Shown: positions 1 through 10,478 of the stretch, piece by piece
Layout: the number at the start of each line of letters is the position of its first letter
Position numbering within the stretch: the stretch's first letter is position 1
Origin: Bolinopsis microptera
Taxonomy: Eukaryota > Ctenophora > Tentaculata > Lobata > Bolinopsidae
Direction: 5' to 3'
Length of the DNA stretch: 64,000 bases
NCBI RefSeq assembly: GCF_026151205.1
Contig: NC_087080.1
Location: forward strand, 9,017,720 to 9,081,719
Program-made: the position numbers and the translations under genes
Notes under the pieces: model-generated
The model's input: only the letters and a program-made list of their open reading frames with translations
Told to the model about the DNA's origin: nothing
Databases searched by the model: none

Positions 1-907
1 ATAATTATTTATGATATGTTTGATTTCTTGTTAATGTTTGTCATTCAAATTTGGTAGACGGCCCCAACGTTAATGTGGCTCTTGCTATGTGTTGGTTCAG
101 CCGAATTAATTATTATATAATCAAGTTTATTTTTCTCGTTAGTTGTCATCCGGCCAAACATTAAGCAACTTATATTGCAGTACCATTTATCATTTATTAT
201 ATCAAAATATGTCATTGTAATTTTGCATGGCTGAAATGTAACGCTTGATTTATATATATAATGATTAATTGAATTTTCAAATAAAAAAAATGACAAATGA
301 GATTATGAAATATTATTTTTAATTATCATATTAGGGCTACTGTAAGTACATTATTTTTACTATTTCAGCTTTTTTCATAAAGTTAAGTTTATAATACCAT
401 TTCTAATAACATGATATTAGCGATAATGTCTTATATTGCAATCACGGAATTCGGTTAATTCTAATTTTTGATACCTTAAACCGCTATTTGTCAATTTATG
501 AGCCTATGTTATAAAGAAAATTTGGTACACACTATTTTCCATGCATTCGTTCGTTTCATTCCGACTCTTCAGTCTATGTCTCCTTATTAGTTTATTATTC
601 TAATTCTAATTTTATTCTTTAGAATACCATATTTTATCTTATGATCTTCAGATGATGAAGATAAAGAAGGTTAACTCTAACAGAATAAAACTTCTTATAA
701 CTTTTGTTTTTTTAACTAATACCATTTTTGTGCATGCACTAACATAAAGCTTAAATATTTTTCGAGCACGATGCATGAATTCAAATTATTTTAATTATGT
801 TTAATTGTTTGTTTTTTCCCCATAAGGAACCGGCTCAAAATGTATTGCCAATCCTTGATTACCAATTATTTTGTTCGACCTGATAGTAAGGGGTCGTTCA
901 CATAATA
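1..907. other. AT-rich intergenic DNA with duplicated flank
   Basis: I see no convincing gene here. Positions about 765-890 are a diverged copy of about 4230-4350: both contain a gatgcatgaattyaaat-type stretch and end near a tgccaatccttga / attattttgttyga pair. The two F-box genes were therefore duplicated together with their upstream DNA. Confidence 0.5.
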
Positions 908-2401
908 CAGGGTGGCCCATAAGTGACTACCCACACGCAACCTCTTAATAACTCACGTAATTCGTCTCCAAATTGCACCAAAATTTCAGAGATTATAGAT
1001 ATGAGTCAAACTTAGATTTCCTGAAAGTTTCGTAAGCCACGCCCAATTACAGTGGGCGTGGCGTGACACTCCCTCTTTTTCACTATTGTCTTCATAAAAT
1101 GAGAACGCTTTAAGCTAAGAACTCAAAATTTTGTGCACACATTTGGCTTGATAATTGAAAACTTTTCCAAAAGTTTCAAGTTCATTGGTTAAAATATGGC
1201 TGAGTTATGACCATTTTTAAATCCATCGGATATGTGATCCGAGCACTCAGTCAGTGATATTTGCACTCAATTAGTGATCTCGTCACCCAATCTGATCAAG
1301 AGTAAGGCGTTTGCGTGTATTAATGAGGTTCATTAGGCTTTGATTGGATACCGATGATGTCTTTGCTAGAAAGGAAAACACAAATTTTTAGGATAAATCA
1401 ATAAATGAAATCAACTAATAAAAATTCCCACACAAAAACAATTCAATAATTTCAATTAAGATGTTCAAGGAATGTGTTGGCGAAATCTATCCTCGATTGG
1501 AAATCACGGTCCAAAAGTTTGTGTTTCTTTGTGATTCGGTAGGCCCGGTTAGAAAGGTCTTGCTTTAGGATTCGCTGAAGGGTTGTTCTGCTGAGGTCTA
1601 AGGCAGGAGCTCGTTTCCGGGTGCCAATCTTAGGTGTGTCCATCACGTCACCAACAACCATCGTGATGTTTTCTACAGTCCTCGCAGTTCGTCTTCTGCC
1701 GACTCTTCGCCGATCGTGTGCAGAAAACGTAAACTTGATCTTGTGATGAATGTCAAAGCAGCTTTTCCGGCAAGGGGGTGGACGGTTGAATTTCATCTGA
1801 AATTGGCGTTTAATCTGAGGGTAGAACTCCCCATTTTCTTTCTTCAGGTAGACGAACAATCGTTGTTCTGCAGTAAAGGGAGGATAGTGAACCATTTTTA
1901 TTGATTGTAAGGAACCTGTGACTAGCAGGGCTAACAAGCCCTGAAATGGTGACACCACCATAAATTCGTGTGATAGCGTTTTAGGTGCTGTCAGCTGTAT
2001 AGGCCGGCCCATAAGCAGGCTGCAACCAATCAAGCGGTGCATGTGAGCCAAACAAGCCATTAACCAAGTGACGATATCACTGACTGAGTGCTCGGATCAC
2101 GTATCCGATGAGTTTTGAAATGGTCATAACTTAGCCATATTTTAACCAATGAACTTGAAACTTTGGGAAAGGTTTTCAAATTTGGAGTTCTTAGCTTAAA
2201 GCGTTCTCATTTTATGAAGACAATAGTGAAAAAGAGGGAGTGTCACGCCACGCCCACTGTAATTGGGCGTGGCTTACGAAACTTTCAGGAAATCTAAGTT
2301 TGACCCATATCTATAATCTCTGAAATTTTGGTGCAATTTGGAGACGAATTACGTGAGTTATTAAGAGGTTGCGTGTGGGTAGTCACTTATGGGCCACCCT
2401 G
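908..2401 (-). mobile_element. Tc1/mariner-like element, internally deleted, long TIRs
   Basis: The ends are CAGGGTGGCCCATAAGTGAC and its exact inverse, with TA on both sides (906-907 and 2402-2403). The inverted repeats are unusually long: about 908-1262 pairs with about 2072-2401, with only scattered mismatches. TA duplication and an HTH-type transposase N-terminus place it in the Tc1/mariner group. The 1.49-kb length leaves no room for a DDE/D catalytic domain, so this copy is non-autonomous. Its right end lies 94 bp upstream of the likely F-box start codon, so it now forms that gene's promoter-proximal DNA. Confidence 0.88.
1452..1895 (-). pseudogene. Transposase N-terminal (HTH) fragment
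   Basis: A 147-residue reading frame starting with MVHYPPFTAEQRLFVYLKK. It contains a paired helix-turn-helix pattern: an N-terminal helix set, then a basic GRRRTARTVENI segment and an 'LDLSRTTLQRILKQDL' second recognition helix, ending ...FQSRIDFANTFLEHLN. This matches the DNA-binding half of mariner/Tc1-type transposases. The sequence stops just before the first catalytic Asp would be expected, and the right TIR does not follow it with a DDE domain. The ATG at 1895 was chosen because homology starts there. It may still bind TIR DNA but cannot transpose. Confidence 0.75.
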
Positions 2402-2494
2402 TATTACGTAATCACTTTTTTGACAATTTTTAACCCCCATCCCCCAATCAGGATAGCTGATTGCACTGTACTAAATTCACCAATACATGCCATA

Positions 2495-3744
2495 ATGGGA
2501 AAAGACAAGAAGAAGAGAGAAATGAAGCACCATGCAAAGGTGGGAGATTGGGTAAGATTTGAAAAGAGGCTTGAACGTCTCGTTGACATAAGGGAAGAAT
2601 TCATAAAGCAACATCAGGTCACTCCCAAAGATCTGACTTATGAAACTAAACATCACCAAACTGCATACTATTCTGGTGTTCCTGAAGAGGTGATGATGAT
2701 GATTTTTGAATATTTGTCTTATTCAGATATTGTAACCATGTCAACAACATGTCGAACCATGGCTGAGCTTGTATACAGAAACTTTCTACCTTCAATTGTG
2801 CTTCCTCTTTCACCTTGCAATCTCACAAAACTTGGCAGGAGATGTATCTTGTCTCTGGTATCTACTTTCAACATCATGATCCTCGATAAGTGCAGAAATG
2901 GTGAATATCTAGCAAATATCAAAGAATTGAATCTCAGTAAACTACAGAAACTTGTTTTTGTTTTGTTTGAGTACAGCCCCGAGCACATATACCCTTATGT
3001 TCATATTCTTCCACCTCTGTATAAAGATGTCTTGAGCTATTATCTGGCCCAATCAAAACTGCTGACTCATCTTCATATTTCAATAGATAGATCTAGAAAA
3101 ACGTTTGACATAATAGACATTATCGCTGATTCCTTGCCTTGTCTTTATAAAATTGTTCTTCAAGCAACTAATAACACAGATAATGCCTTTTGCAGCCCCA
3201 TCGAGTGCCAACTTTCCGAGGAAATGAGAGAAGAATCCAGACAGTTAGAGAGTGACAAATCTTTCTTTACATTTAACAATTTGCTAGCGAGGCTACTCAA
3301 AAACAAATCCATACGATCTCTTGAAATCATTAATCTGAAATTACTTCAACAGAAATGGTAAGACAATATGTATATTATTATATTAAAATTGAATCAGTTA
3401 GCCTGCAATATCTTAGAATTGAACAGGATTCTTTTGGTCGAATTCTTCATATTGGCTGTCCACAACTTCTGGAATTCAAGCAGATGAACCTTAATTTTGG
3501 TCCTTTACGCGGGGTAGTCACCTGTTTTTTACATGAATCTGAAGATGTGTTTGTCGGAGGCTACAATGATAACATTCTGCAGTGGTGTCCCCTTATCGAG
3601 CGTATCAACAGCATTGATGTAACTTCACTACGGAAAGGATTTTATGACAGAAATGAACACGAGTTTAGAGATATCAAAGACTCTTGGCGAGATTTACTTA
3701 AGGAAGTGTGTCCTTGCAAACGTGAATCAGAAGCTGGAGATTAA
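2495..3744 (+). CDS. F-box protein, tandem copy 1 (frame break or 44-nt intron at 3358)
   Basis: The start MGKDKKKREMKH is chosen because paralogue 2 begins MGKEKKKRG at the same place. A basic N-terminus is followed by an F-box at about residues 65-105 (VPEEVMMMIFEYLSYSDIVT...CRTMAELV) and a leucine-rich C-terminal part that may bind substrate. F-box proteins bring substrates to SCF (Skp1-Cul1) ubiquitin ligases. The frame stops at TAA 3359-3361, while homology continues in another frame to 3744 (...LQYLRIEQDSFGR...CPLIERINSIDV...). Copy 2 is 10 nt longer here. Removing a GT-AG segment at 3358-3401 (44 nt) joins ...LLQQKC to LQYLRIEQ in frame. Either this is a minimal intron or the gene is a recent pseudogene. 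The upstream DNA is a Tc1-like element. Confidence 0.72.
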
Positions 3745-4404
3745 AAAGACAGGTAAATATGAAGACACTATGGGTCCATGATTCAGTGTACCAATACGTT
3801 ACTTAGTATTAGAAGAGTGACTTAGTACTAAATACAATATTATGATAATAAGTTCAACTGCTCATAATCTAATAACCTGGATAACAGACAGGATTGTTCT
3901 ACAGATTTCTACAGAATTCTACAGAATTTTTAAAGGTCAGCATAGCGATACCAAGAAGCAACTTGTCCATTGTCTTTTAATTAAGCTGAAAATTTGTGGC
4001 TGGCAATAATTAATTTTTATTTAAATCGTTCAAAATAAGTTTGTTTAATCTTTTAATGAATATGATATTAAGTAATTTAAAATTCCATAATGTTGGGAAT
4101 ATTACATTAGTAGATTTGTTTTGTTTTTCCAGATTTACATTCATTTACAAAGATCGATACTCAATTCAAATAAATGTTGACGGTTACATAAACAAAATCA
4201 TGTGAACTTAGTCCTTTTAATATTCCTTTAAGATGCATGAATTTAAATAATTTTAAATGTATATTTATTTGTTTTTGTCTCATAACGAAACAGCTTAAAA
4301 TGCCAATCCTTGAAATTACAATTATTTTGTTTGACTCAACATAAAAATAGTATAACATGTCAATAGTAAACTGATTTGTTATCAAAATTGTTTTTAGCTA
4401 CGTA
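3745..4404. other. Spacer between F-box copies
   Basis: AT-rich, no gene seen. The part 4230-4350 repeats the 5' flank of copy 1 (about 765-890) and marks the start of the second duplication unit. Confidence 0.5.
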
Positions 4405-5864
4405 CGGGTATCGGCCTTACAAAATGACACGAAAAAGGAGATGGCTCTGAAATGCACAAAAATGAGTTTTGTTCATGTTTTATTATCCAGATAGGTAGTT
4501 CAACAGGTATATTTTTCTTCCCGGGGGTTGATTTGATTGAAAAACCGTAAATTTTGCGATAAAAATTGTCATCTTTGAAATCTTCCAAAAAAACATGCCT
4601 TACAAAATGACAATTTCGTCACGGCAGTCATTTTTTAACAGCAGCCTATAGAAATTTGATTTCACCTAGGACAGTTAGATAAATATAATAGATTGAAGAT
4701 TAGAATAGCTTTTACAGGAAAAAGGATGATTAAAAAAGTTGGGCAATTTCGCGTGAGATAGTGCCTTACAAAATGACAACCCAAAACGGCATCACTTCAA
4801 ATCCGATTTGGGAAAAAGTTTCATTATTCTTTCACGTGTCTTACTGTTAGATATATATGTTGTTTATATTATACCAGTTCTGTTTTTACCAGAATATATT
4901 AAAAAAGGAACATTTTTTATACTTTGAAAAAATTTTAAAAATGTCATTTTGTGAGGCGTAAAAATCATTTTTTGTTTTCATACTTGAACACAGTATTTGG
5001 TTATATTTGATATTTTCTATGACTGGATAGATCACTTCTCAGTGTTTAGTTAACGTTTGACATGTTTTAGGAGTTGTTATTACTCTCTGCTTTCACAAAA
5101 TAGAAGCTTTATTTTGTTGAGTTTTGAAATCAGAGTTTGAAATCAAAGAGTTTGAAATCAAAGTTTTGATATCAGAACTGCACTTTTTTAATGCTACTTG
5201 ATTGTTAACTGTCAGATTATGATTATTTTAACTCCTTCTTGTATTGAATGTTTCTGATCCATTTTAGATGATGAAAGTAATTCAATCTGAAACATTGTCA
5301 TTTTGTAAGGCTTTTCGGTGTCATTTTGTGAGGCATTTTGATCAAAATTGATGATCAAACAAACACATTTAGGCTCATCATAAGCTTACTGGGTTTAAGA
5401 ATACCAATAATTAGGCAAGGGGCATCCAATATAAATATGCCATCTTTGTATCATAAAATAAAACTGTCATTTTGTGAGGCATAACACTGTCATTTTGTGA
5501 GGCTAGGTCATTTTTTTGTCATTTCTTCTACCAAAGTCAGTAAATCAGTTTTTTTATTTGACCAAAGTAGTCTTTGATTGACATAAGTCATGGGAGTACC
5601 TGGTTTTCTGGGGTTAAATTCTAAACTTTGGTCTCCATTCTGGGTAACAGTTAGGCGGGGCAATGACTGAACAGCAAAAACGTCCATATTTATGTAAGAA
5701 ATATAGATTCTATGTCATTATCATTCCTTGGGAAGTGTTAATTAATGCTTTTTCTTTCATACAGTAAAAGGAATAGAGTTCAATGTATAGGGAACCTAAG
5801 CTACAGCATGGTTTATGTGGGCTGTCATTTTGTGAGGCCTGTCATTTTGTAAGGCCGATACCCG
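4405..5864. mobile_element. TA-flanked TIR element with ten iterated 15-bp motifs
   Basis: The termini are CGGGTATCGGCCTTACAAAA and its inverse, between TA dinucleotides (4403-4404 and 5865-5866). The motif GCCTYACAAAATGAC recurs at about 4414, 4596 and 4763 in forward orientation. It then recurs inverted (GTCATTTTGTRAGGC) at about 4943, 5297, 5320, 5467, 5488, 5823 and 5841. No transposase frame is visible, so it is non-autonomous. The iterated motif probably serves as repeated transposase binding sites (inference). Relatives are at 25505-26766 (diverged motif) and 60678-61338 (truncated). Confidence 0.85.
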
Positions 5865-6821
5865 TAATGTTATTGTTTTTATATTTTTGTAATAATAATA
5901 TAATATTATAAGAAATGAAATAAAATGTTCACAGTTCTATAAAGGTATAAAATCAGGATAGCTAATTGTACTGTACTTTTAATTCACAGTGTAAAATCGA
6001 TGCATATTTTAAGGATCACATAATTTCTGGACTGTCAATTAAAATAAATCTTGAAATGAGCCGAAATGAGTCCAACTGAAATCACATGCTTGATTCGTGA
6101 AAGTGAATTATAAATATATATTTTAATAGTTAGACAAAGATACTGATCGTCTAGATCTATGGGGAAAGAGAAGAAAAAACGGGGTGTTCGACGACCAGCT
6201 GGCCCAAAAGAATGGTCCAGAGCTCACGGAAAGCGACTTGAGCGAACTGCAGTGACAAATAAAATGATTCAAATCAGTGGGTCGACCTTTCTCAAGGTGC
6301 CGAACCGTGACTATCATGCTGAGATAGTTGACTATGATCAAATGCGGGATCAGCTCGTATCACAGGATTCTGTTACTTTAAAGTATAGAAGTTATAAGAA
6401 CAAAAATCACCAAACATCAGCTTTTGTAAGTCTACCCGAGGAATTGATTATGATTATATTTTCATTTCTGCCTCATTCAGATATCAGTACAATGGCAGTA
6501 ACCTGTAAATCTATTGCTGAGTTTGTTAGTAGAAACTTTGTCCTAAGTTTAATCCTTCCTATATATCCTCATAACCTCAGAAAACTTGATGGAAGATATG
6601 TTCTATCTCTCAAGTCAACCTACAATATCATGATCCTGCAGAAATATAAAAAGGGCGAACATCTCAAAAACTTAGAAAGGGTTCGCCTTACACGGCTTCA
6701 GAAACTCGTTTTTGTGTTATATGAATACAGCAGTGAAAATCCCCTATCAAGATTCTAAAAAAAGTGCGATGAGATTGGATTTTGACACTAGAAGTGCGAT
6801 TTTCACGAAATGTACTCCCCA

Positions 6822-6845
6822 CCCCCCCCCCCCCCCCCCCCCCCC
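6822..6845 (+). repeat. Poly-C tract (24 nt)
   Basis: An uninterrupted C run within the insertion in F-box copy 2. Such homopolymers can form i-motif/G4 structures and are often mis-sized in assemblies. Confidence 0.9.
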
Positions 6846-7016
6846 AGCCTGCAAGATTTCTTGCCCCACAAATTATTTTCTATTTAAAAAGATTTCGCGA
6901 GTCCCTTTGTAAGCGAAAAGTATGTCACTGTTATTGGATCCATAAATAACGAAAAATTTACGTGCGTATTTTCATGAATTATATTATGATTATGTTACAT
7001 ATTGTAATGATGGTAA

Positions 7017-7088
7017 GCCTCACGTAGCACGATGGTTGAGGGCGCGCTCGTCAAGCAGTTGACTCGGGTTCGAGTCTCGTCAGCGGTC
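7017..7088 (+). mobile_element. tRNA-derived SINE head
   Basis: An A-box-like TAGCACGATGG (7025-7035) and B-box-like GGTTCGAGTC (7067-7076) are spaced as in a tRNA gene. The acceptor and anticodon stems do not pair well, so this is a SINE promoter or decayed tRNA rather than a working tRNA gene. Confidence 0.6.
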
Positions 7089-8514
7089 ATTCTTTTGGCA
7101 ATTATTAATTATTTTACTAAAATTATCATCAGAGCACCTTGTAATATACGTTATCCGATAGATTATACTGTTCGTACTTCATCTAGAGAACTAAGAGACT
7201 GAGAAGACCGGCATTTAAGGATTAGTCCGGGGAAGGCCTCGTTCACACTGGAACATGTCAAATTATTGTAAACGGAGTTATCTGGTAATGTTTGTTTTGT
7301 TTATGGCTAGAATTTAGAATGGAATCAATGTGATGAGGATCCAGAGTTAATTACCTGCTAGGATTAATAAGTCAGTTCTCCAGTTGAAGAGACCCTTTCT
7401 CAAACTTTTAATGAAGAAATATTCACTATGCCTATGGCAGTATCAAGTATATTCTGAGAAAGAATATAGCCAGGAATAGTACCTCCTCTAATGGTAACCA
7501 TGGTAACTATAGTAACCACTGTGAATCTTGATCTTATAACAACTAGTATCCTTTAAGACTTAGACAGTACAGTGAATAAACACGCTGAAAAGCGATGAAA
7601 ATGCAAGCGCGCGACCGAATATGTAGTGCTGAAAGAGGGTGCCGAAATCTCGCGGAGAATCTCACGATATCGTGAGCCTAGCTATGAGATTTAAACGAAA
7701 CTCGCAAAAATCTGGCAAAAATCTCGCGCGCGTTACGTCGAAGTTTTCACGCTATAAACAAGTGATAAAATACACGTTAAGAGTATAAAATACATGTTAA
7801 GTTCCTAATTCCCTCAACTTTTAAGTTAAACTTTTTCTGTTTCCTCATTTATTTACAAATTTTGTGCGATGAGTCCGGCTCGCAATCTCGCATAAATCTT
7901 GAGCTGGGGTGAAAATCTTTTTCCTTATGACCACATTCTTCCACCCCTATACAAAGACATTCTAAGCAAATACTTATCCAAGTCAAAAGAACTGACCCAT
8001 CTTCATGTTGCCATAGATAGATCTAAAGAGACGTTTGATATGATCGATGTTATTGCTACGACTCTGCCACACCTAACTAAACTAAAGTTGTTCTTCAGGC
8101 AACTAATACTCCTAACAACGTCCCATATCCTATTGAATGTGAAACTACACAAGAAATCAAGGATAATGCACGAGACCTCCAAATGAGTCATTTATCTAAC
8201 TCATTGACATTGAATGAGTTGCTGAGGAGGCTATTACAAAACACTGCTATAAGGTCTCTAGAGATTCTTGGGCTATATCTTGCTCAGAACTGGGATCGTC
8301 GCTTGGCAGTTGGGGAGTTTTACCCTCTTGAAATTTGCTCCGACAACTTGCAAAAATTAAGAATTGAACAGGATGAGCTTTGTTTCATTGTCAATTTAGA
8401 ATGTCCTGAACTTATAGAGTTCAGGTATGTTGATTACGGCGCAGAAAATTTCCAGGTTTTGGAGTGTCTTATACACCACCAGATATTTGATGGAGGATTC
8501 AAAACAATGCTATA

Positions 8515-8781
8515 AATCAAGAGGCTTGCATATAATGAACATATTGACACGGGTGCAGAGTTGAGTCTGTACGGAACCTAGTAGTTTCAGATCCTTGTTT
8601 AACTTGCCGTACAGCAAGGTCATCCACTACTTTAGCCCGGCGAGGCACATAACTCCCTCTACAACTCCATGACAAATGTTTCATATATACTAGCCGAGTT
8701 CACAAGTTATATCCTTGTGTTTGAGAAGAGCTCGTTAGAACTGCTTCCTTTCCCTTCAGTATCCCACAGTCTCTCGAGTTT
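8515..8781. mobile_element. Probable small insertion in F-box copy 2
   Basis: Homology to copy 1 stops at 8514 and resumes at about 8790. ATGCTATA (8507-8514) and ATGTTATA (8782-8789) look like an imperfect 8-bp target duplication, and the ends (aatcaagaggctt / inverse aaactcgagaga) are loosely inverted. The family is unknown. Confidence 0.45.
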
Positions 8782-8962
8782 ATGTTATAGTTGTCCTAAA
8801 CTAGAGCGCATCAACAACATTGATCTTAAATCTCTGAGAAGTCGACTGGACTATTCAGTGGACGATCCTTTTATTCAATGGTATCATCTATTAAAGAGCA
8901 TTTGTCACTGTGAGCCTGATGATGAAGATATTATGGAAGAGCTGCAAAGAGAAGAGCAATAA

Positions 8963-9283
8963 CTTAGGGAGGCATGAGATTGGAATTTTGTAAATCACAT
9001 AAACTTATTTGAATTGTCAGCCGATATTGGATAATCTAGGGACTTGTCATCAAAGGGATAATCACGTTTATTAATTTTTTCTATTTTGACTTTTAATCTA
9101 TGCTGGAGCCCACTCAATCCCTATATTTGTTTTATTATGACATTAAGTTTAAAATGAAGAATTTTGATTTTATAACGTTTTGAAATTATTTCGTTATGTT
9201 CGTTTTTACTCGAAGTCTTTTTTGAGAGCTGTGGAAATATAAAATACTATTTTTTACTTTAGAAGTCTTGTCTGAAAATAATA
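8963..9283. other. AT-rich spacer
   Basis: No gene, RNA or repeat recognised. Confidence 0.4.
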
Positions 9284-10244
9284 CCTTACTCGGGAATATT
9301 ATAGCGGGTTAATTTATGACTGGGAAAATTAATGACCGGGAAAAATATGACGGACTTTCCCAAAACCCGCCAAATTATCCCGGTCATGTATTTACCGGTG
9401 GCCGACCTTTCAAGTTTTTTTTCAGAGGTCAACAAATTTTCAACCGAAATTTCTGTTTTTGTTACTTGTTAAAGAAGTTATTTCAATTTACAGTTATTGA
9501 TATTACTCAGAAATAGAAAAAAAAGACACGTCTATTTAAAGGAAAATAAATCTAAGCAATAATAAGTCAAATCTTCATTAAAGCGTATTCTCATTATCAT
9601 TATCGCTAATGTCCCCTCCGTTATCATTATTGATATCCCCCTGCTGCTGACCGTCAAATTCGAAGTTGTATTGTTGTCTTAACAAGACTTTCATTTTTTC
9701 CGCTAATGGGGCTACTGCTCTGAAGGTCAGCCGGAGCTTAATTTCCTGCCCACCGCTTGGTATTGGGGAACGTCTTGGCTTTGCATCTTCAACTGCTCCA
9801 GTAATCAATCCACCGTGGACCATGACATAGTGGCACAGTTTACTCACTTCTAGCGGGATGTGGCCACAAGTTACTTTAACGGGAAAAACTCCCTCTTTCT
9901 TTAGTCTACACACTGCACACGAGAAGCGATCAATCTTTAGAGACAAGAGAAGTAAGAATCACGGTCCACCCTGAAATCTGATTTCTATAACCAAATTTTG
10001 ATTTTTATAACGAAATTATGGTAGCAACCGCCGATAAAGTTACAGCCCTCCATCCACTGCTTCAAAAGTCTTCTCTAGCACATATGAGACTTCAGGTAAA
10101 ATATGATGATCACCACCCCATTGGAACCTCATAATCTGAGTCGGCGGGTTTTTTTATGACTGGTAAAATTTTTGATCGGGAAAAATATGGCGGAATCTTC
10201 CAAAACCCACCACTTTATCCCGGTTATAATATTCCCGAGTAAGG
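9284..10244. mobile_element. TA-flanked TIR element with CCTTACTCGGG ends
   Basis: The left end CCTTACTCGGGAATATTATA is exactly inverted at the right end, with TA on both sides (9282-9283, 10245-10246). Just inside each end lies a GC-richer module of about 90 bp (9302-9386 and 10142-10226) in the same, not inverted, orientation: cgggtt...tatgactgg...gggaaaaatatg(a/g)cgga...ttccaaaaccc. It is related in layout and in part of the module sequence to the element at 29272-29882. Confidence 0.8.
9578..9946 (-). CDS. Unknown ORF inside the 9.3-kb TIR element
   Basis: An open frame of about 122 codons without an ATG at its 5' end (the first codon used here is TTG). It holds CAVCRLKK...VTCGH...LCHYVMVHGG near the N-terminus, a sparse Cys/His arrangement that could be half of a zinc-binding domain, and an acidic/Asn-rich tail. 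As it lies between the TIRs it may be an exon of the element's own protein or a captured exon. No family recognised. Confidence 0.3.
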   Translation of the reverse strand: MSLKIDRFSCAVCRLKKEGVFPVKVTCGHIPLEVSKLCHYVMVHGGLITGAVEDAKPRRSPIPSGGQEIKLRLTFRAVAPLAEKMKVLLRQQYNFEFDGQQQGDINNDNGGDISDNDNENTL

Positions 10245-10478
10245 TAGATATAAATTTAGATACAAAATATTTGTGGAATTTTTCCGTATTTTTCGTACTC
10301 AACTTCTTAAAATTGTACAGCGTTTTTGAAAGGACGAAATAAAACGTAAATTTCAACTGTGTCTTATCACCAGCTAGGTATCATGTAAAATGGGAGAACA
10401 CAAATTCGGTTAGTTTGTAGACCGAGGAATTCCGTCAGCACAGAACTAGATGCTGGATACAAGATAATATCCAGTAAA

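Larger units (their letters stand above)
6742..7908. mobile_element. Insertion with 9-bp target duplication inside F-box copy 2
   Basis: GTGAAAATC is present at 6733-6741 and again at 7909-7917, and removing one copy plus the insert restores the F-box reading frame. The ends are weak inverted repeats (CCCCTATCAAGATT versus inverse CCCAGCTCAAGATT). Just inside, GTGCGATGAG occurs in direct orientation at both ends (about 6763 and 7863). A 9-bp duplication suits Mutator-like elements. No transposase is seen. The insert also holds a C run, a tRNA-like SINE head and an X-box-like palindrome at 7494-7507. Confidence 0.8.
6159..8962 (+). pseudogene. F-box protein, tandem copy 2, disrupted
   Basis: Starts MGKEKKKRGVRR with an F-box at LPEELIMIIFSFLPHSDIST. 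It follows copy 1 to ...LVFVLYEYSSEN at 6741. A 1.17-kb insertion (6742-7908) interrupts it, and the coding sequence resumes exactly with LFPYDHILPPLYKD at 7918. Near 8080 an extra 5 nt (ctaaa doubled) shifts the frame; it recovers as VVLQATNTPNNVPYPIECE and continues to 8514. A second probable insertion (8515-8781) precedes the C-terminus CPKLERINNIDL...EELQREEQ. The 5' flank near 5951 shares the 'atcaggatagct' block with copy 1. At least three lesions make a full product unlikely. Confidence 0.82.
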
